8,380 nt of DNA from an uncultured Prevotellaceae bacterium (GTDB taxonomy: Bacteria; Bacteroidota; Bacteroidia; Bacteroidales; Muribaculaceae): assembly GCA_946055125.1 (NCBI GenBank), contig CAMGFF010000079.1, positions 1 to 8,380 of the forward strand. Reading direction: 5' to 3'. The first letter of the stretch is position 1; the number at the start of each line of letters is the position of its first letter. The notes beneath the pieces are model-generated. The model had not been told where the DNA came from, did no database searches, and worked only from the letters and a program-made list of their open reading frames with translations. The position numbers and the translations under genes were made by a program. Positions 5,869-8,380 of this stretch are shown piece by piece.

Positions 5869-8364
5869 TTAGTAACTGAATGTGAGGTTATCCACCGTGA
5901 GCTGTGCACCATATTTCGATGCCTCTTTCTCATGCAGGTGATCCGACACCTTCACCGAGCCGGCAGCGCGGTTCGACGATGTAATCATTATCTTCAGTGC
6001 GGTAGCCTTCTTGTTGGTCACGCTGTAAGTCACGGGCACGGCAAATGCGGTGAAGTCGGCTGCTGCGCCAAGCTCCTTTGTGCCCTTTCCTATCTCGGTG
6101 CTGCCATTGAGCACAGTCACTGTCACCACGGCGTTCTCAGTGCCGTCCTGGCCGTCGCGCTCATATTTGTAGTAGCCATTGAGCGTCGAGGGGCGGGTGG
6201 CGAAGTCGGTGTCGAGCGAGAGCACGCCTGCCGACACGTTGGCCACCGCGGGAACGTTGGTGCAATAGTAGGTGGTATTGCCGAAGCTTCCGGTCTTGGC
6301 GGGAGTGGTTCCGTTAGCATCCCAGCCCACGTTTCTCACCACCATTGCCGAGTTTCCGCTCTGTGCCGCGAGTCCTATGTAGCGGTCGGGTGTGCCCTGT
6401 TTGTTGGTGATTCCCCACTTTGCGTTCCACGACACGGTGGTGCTGTAGGTTGAAGGCACTGCAAACCAGCTGTTCTTGTTGTTGATGTTGATGCAAGTCT
6501 GGTCGTTGATGCTCTTCCAGCCGGTTGGCTCGCTCACTGTGTAGGTTTCCCAGTTCTGGTAGTCAATTAATCCTGAACGGAACTTTCCGCCCATAGGCAT
6601 CTCAGTCTCGCTGGCGGTCTGCGTGAGGTCCTCAAAGTCGCCATTGGGCACGCCGGCGGCTGCCTCGGTGGTGAATGTGGCGGTGTATTGGTCGCCGTTC
6701 TGCAGCGTCACCACTGCCGAGTAGTCGGTGGCGGCGGTGAGGCCGGTGAAGGTGCACTGTCCCACCTCGTTGAAGCTCTCGCTGCGCGATGCGCCATTAA
6801 GTGTGATCGATGTCACCTTGTCCTTCATTACCGACGGGGCTATGGTGATTGTGGCGCGTGTGGCCCACACGTCGTAGTCATTGGCCTCCACGCTCACCAA
6901 GCGCTTCAGTGTCACTGCGGCCGACTCGGTGGCATTGTAGCGTGCCTTCACGGTCACGTCGTCCTCGCTCGCGGGAATGTTGAGGGTGATGCGGTAGAGG
7001 TTGTCGCCGGTGGCGGTGGCGCTTGCCACTGTCACGTCGCCGAACACGCCCATGGCGTTGGTGGCCTGGAATTTCACCTTGTTGGCCACGTCGGTGCCAT
7101 TATATGTGAGGTCGAATTGTGCTGTCACGTCGCCAAAGTGCAGCTCGGCGGGGTTGCTGATCACGAGCACGGGCTTGGGCGCGTTCACGGTGAGGGCAAC
7201 CGGCTCGCAGGTGCGGCCCAGATTGTCGATCACCGAGATGGTGAAGGTGTGGGTGGAGTTGCCGTCGGCCACCTTGAGCTGCGGCAGCAGTGCGGTGAAG
7301 TCGATCTCGGCAATCTTGTCCACTCCGCTCCAAATTCCCTTGGTGGTCACGCCAAGCGATGTGAGTGTGCTCTTCTGCTCCTCGGTGGCGGCAATGAGGT
7401 CGATGTCGCCGGCAAGAGGGCTGAGGGCCGGGGTGGCCGATGCGGTGTTGAGAATCACCTGCTTCACGCCGCCCTGGGCGAGGATGTTCACCTTGAGTGT
7501 AGCCTCGGCAGCGTCGCCCTCAAGAATGTTGATGGGCGTGCCGGTGGTGAAGCCGTAGGCTGTGAGCACAGGCGACGGTGTGATGAAGATGTCGCCGCTC
7601 ACGTCGATGGTGATGGGCTCAAGCGTCGTCGTGTCGTCAAACGACACTGTGATCTGCTCATTGCCCACCTCGCCGCCATTGGCATCGATTTTCACATGGT
7701 AGTGTGTGCCGGGCAGCGCGTTCACAATCTTTGCCGCCTCCACCTCGCCGCTCACTCCATTCTGCTTGGTCACCGAGATGATGATGCTCACGTCGCCGGG
7801 CTTCACAAATGCCCAGTCGCTGGCAGTGGCAGCAGCGGCAAGCTCAGGCATGTCGATGTAGTTGGTGCCGTTAGATGAGTGGATTGTGGTGCTATATTCA
7901 GTGAAATAGTTCATGAATGCCTCCGAGTATTCCACGCTCACAGCCGTGTTGGCAAGTTTTGCCACCAGGGCCGGCTGTGCGTCCTCTCCGTCATACACAT
8001 TGAATGTGGTGCTGCCCTCAAAATAGGGCTTGCCAAGTCCTTCTTCTTCAATGTCGCCATAATAAGCCTCAAGCGAGTATGCGCCCACGGGGAATTGTGT
8101 CCCTGAGAACTCTCCAAGGCCGGTAACGGTCTTGTCGAGACTCCCGTCTTCTTTCATCAGGTGGAACGTGAAGCCCTCAATCGCCGGTGCGTCGGGCACC
8201 GATTCTGTGGCGCGGCTCTCCGTGCGGGGATTCGTCACCGAATAGTCGATTGTGAATTCCGGGCTAATTGTTCCCGAGCCTTTTGTCAGCCCCTTCTCAT
8301 CGCCTTGGCACGATGCCAAAAGCAGTGCAAGAGCCGACACTGGCAAAAACAGCTTAAAATTCAT
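5869..8364 (-). CDS. DUF4493 / PCMD-like multidomain surface lipoprotein, 831 aa
   Basis: I chose the ATG at 8364. An in-frame GTG at 8370 would add two residues. The signal peptide ends LLLASC with lipidated Cys19, followed by QGDEKG, a plausible acidic surface-export signal. Residues about 31-256 are DUF4493, with E-S-R-A at 49-52 and ANTAVSVEYSEAF at 138-150. Residues about 260-396 are the shared E-set module (DFTALLPQL, FTISVIDNLGR). Residues about 398-485 and 486-568 are two further Ig/FN3-like repeats. Residues about 571-831 are a PCMD-type beta-sandwich, beginning NGDFEDL, containing ATRPSTLNGYYKY and ending LTVDNLTFSY. It is the first visible gene of the lipoprotein operon, but only 16 bp upstream are in the window, so its promoter and any earlier genes cannot be seen. 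No catalytic motif was recognised. An adhesin or glycan-binding role is inferred from architecture. Confidence 0.9.
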   Translation of the reverse strand: MNFKLFLPVSALALLLASCQGDEKGLTKGSGTISPEFTIDYSVTNPRTESRATESVPDAPAIEGFTFHLMKEDGSLDKTVTGLGEFSGTQFPVGAYSLEAYYGDIEEEGLGKPYFEGSTTFNVYDGEDAQPALVAKLANTAVSVEYSEAFMNYFTEYSTTIHSSNGTNYIDMPELAAAATASDWAFVKPGDVSIIISVTKQNGVSGEVEAAKIVNALPGTHYHVKIDANGGEVGNEQITVSFDDTTTLEPITIDVSGDIFITPSPVLTAYGFTTGTPINILEGDAAEATLKVNILAQGGVKQVILNTASATPALSPLAGDIDLIAATEEQKSTLTSLGVTTKGIWSGVDKIAEIDFTALLPQLKVADGNSTHTFTISVIDNLGRTCEPVALTVNAPKPVLVISNPAELHFGDVTAQFDLTYNGTDVANKVKFQATNAMGVFGDVTVASATATGDNLYRITLNIPASEDDVTVKARYNATESAAVTLKRLVSVEANDYDVWATRATITIAPSVMKDKVTSITLNGASRSESFNEVGQCTFTGLTAATDYSAVVTLQNGDQYTATFTTEAAAGVPNGDFEDLTQTASETEMPMGGKFRSGLIDYQNWETYTVSEPTGWKSINDQTCININNKNSWFAVPSTYSTTVSWNAKWGITNKQGTPDRYIGLAAQSGNSAMVVRNVGWDANGTTPAKTGSFGNTTYYCTNVPAVANVSAGVLSLDTDFATRPSTLNGYYKYERDGQDGTENAVVTVTVLNGSTEIGKGTKELGAAADFTAFAVPVTYSVTNKKATALKIMITSSNRAAGSVKVSDHLHEKEASKYGAQLTVDNLTFSY

Positions 8365-8380
8365 GTTCACGAAATCTTTT

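Noticed and set aside
4499..5872. A 457-codon plus-strand open frame antisense to the BACON lipoprotein gene
   Set aside because: The translation is His/Val/Gly/Cys-rich with no domain pattern or signal. It is a shadow of GC-rich wobble positions in a well-supported minus-strand gene.
6688..7878. A 396-codon plus-strand open frame antisense to the 831-aa lipoprotein gene
   Set aside because: It has the same His/Gly/Val-rich composition as other shadow frames, no ribosome site or promoter, and it is opposite coherent Ig-like domains.
8368..8370. GTG as the start of the 831-aa lipoprotein gene
   Set aside because: The ATG two codons later gives an equally good signal peptide (MNFKLFL...LASC) and is the more usual start codon. 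The GTG cannot be excluded.

Overview
The window looks like part of a Bacteroidales chromosome. A gut Bacteroidota outside the AT-rich Bacteroides group, such as Muribaculaceae, is my best guess, but the genus is not settled. The evidence is the protein families (DUF4493, BACON and PCMD-type domains, which are essentially Bacteroidota-specific), the lipoprotein signal peptides with acidic residues after the Cys, a good match to the Bacteroidota -7 promoter box (TAnnTTTG), and weak or absent Shine-Dalgarno sites. Coding DNA is GC-rich with C/G at wobble positions, and the one sizeable intergenic region has AT-rich stretches.

All five genes lie on the minus strand, so transcription runs from high to low coordinates. 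Block 1 (8364 to 2090) holds three large lipoprotein genes with gaps of 23 and 12 bp, almost certainly one operon. Each starts with a lipobox signal peptide and a DUF4493 domain, and each carries an Ig-like/E-set module that the others share. The first (831 aa) and third (742 aa) end in a PCMD-type beta-sandwich. The second (504 aa) has a BACON domain instead and stops after the E-set module. In all three, the sequence E-S-R-A lies about 30-40 residues after the lipidated Cys. That layout resembles the Arg-processed N-terminus of Bacteroidota type V (FimA/Mfa) pilins.

Block 2 (2089 to 1764) is a 326-bp intergenic region. It holds several hairpins, one of them a good terminator for block 1, then a 10-bp inverted repeat overlapping the -33 region of a candidate promoter for block 3.

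Block 3 (1763 to 1) holds two adjacent genes 3 bp apart. Both encode predicted outer-membrane beta-barrel proteins and they are clearly paralogous. The downstream one has gained an Ala-rich, probably coiled-coil, periplasmic segment between its signal peptide and barrel, and it runs off the window edge.

The locus as a whole encodes cell-envelope proteins: modular lipoproteins predicted to be surface-exposed, beside a pair of outer-membrane barrels. No enzyme, SusC/SusD pair, protease, regulator or mobile element is visible in the window. The cellular function is unknown; glycan binding, adhesion or a pilus-like assembly are inferences.
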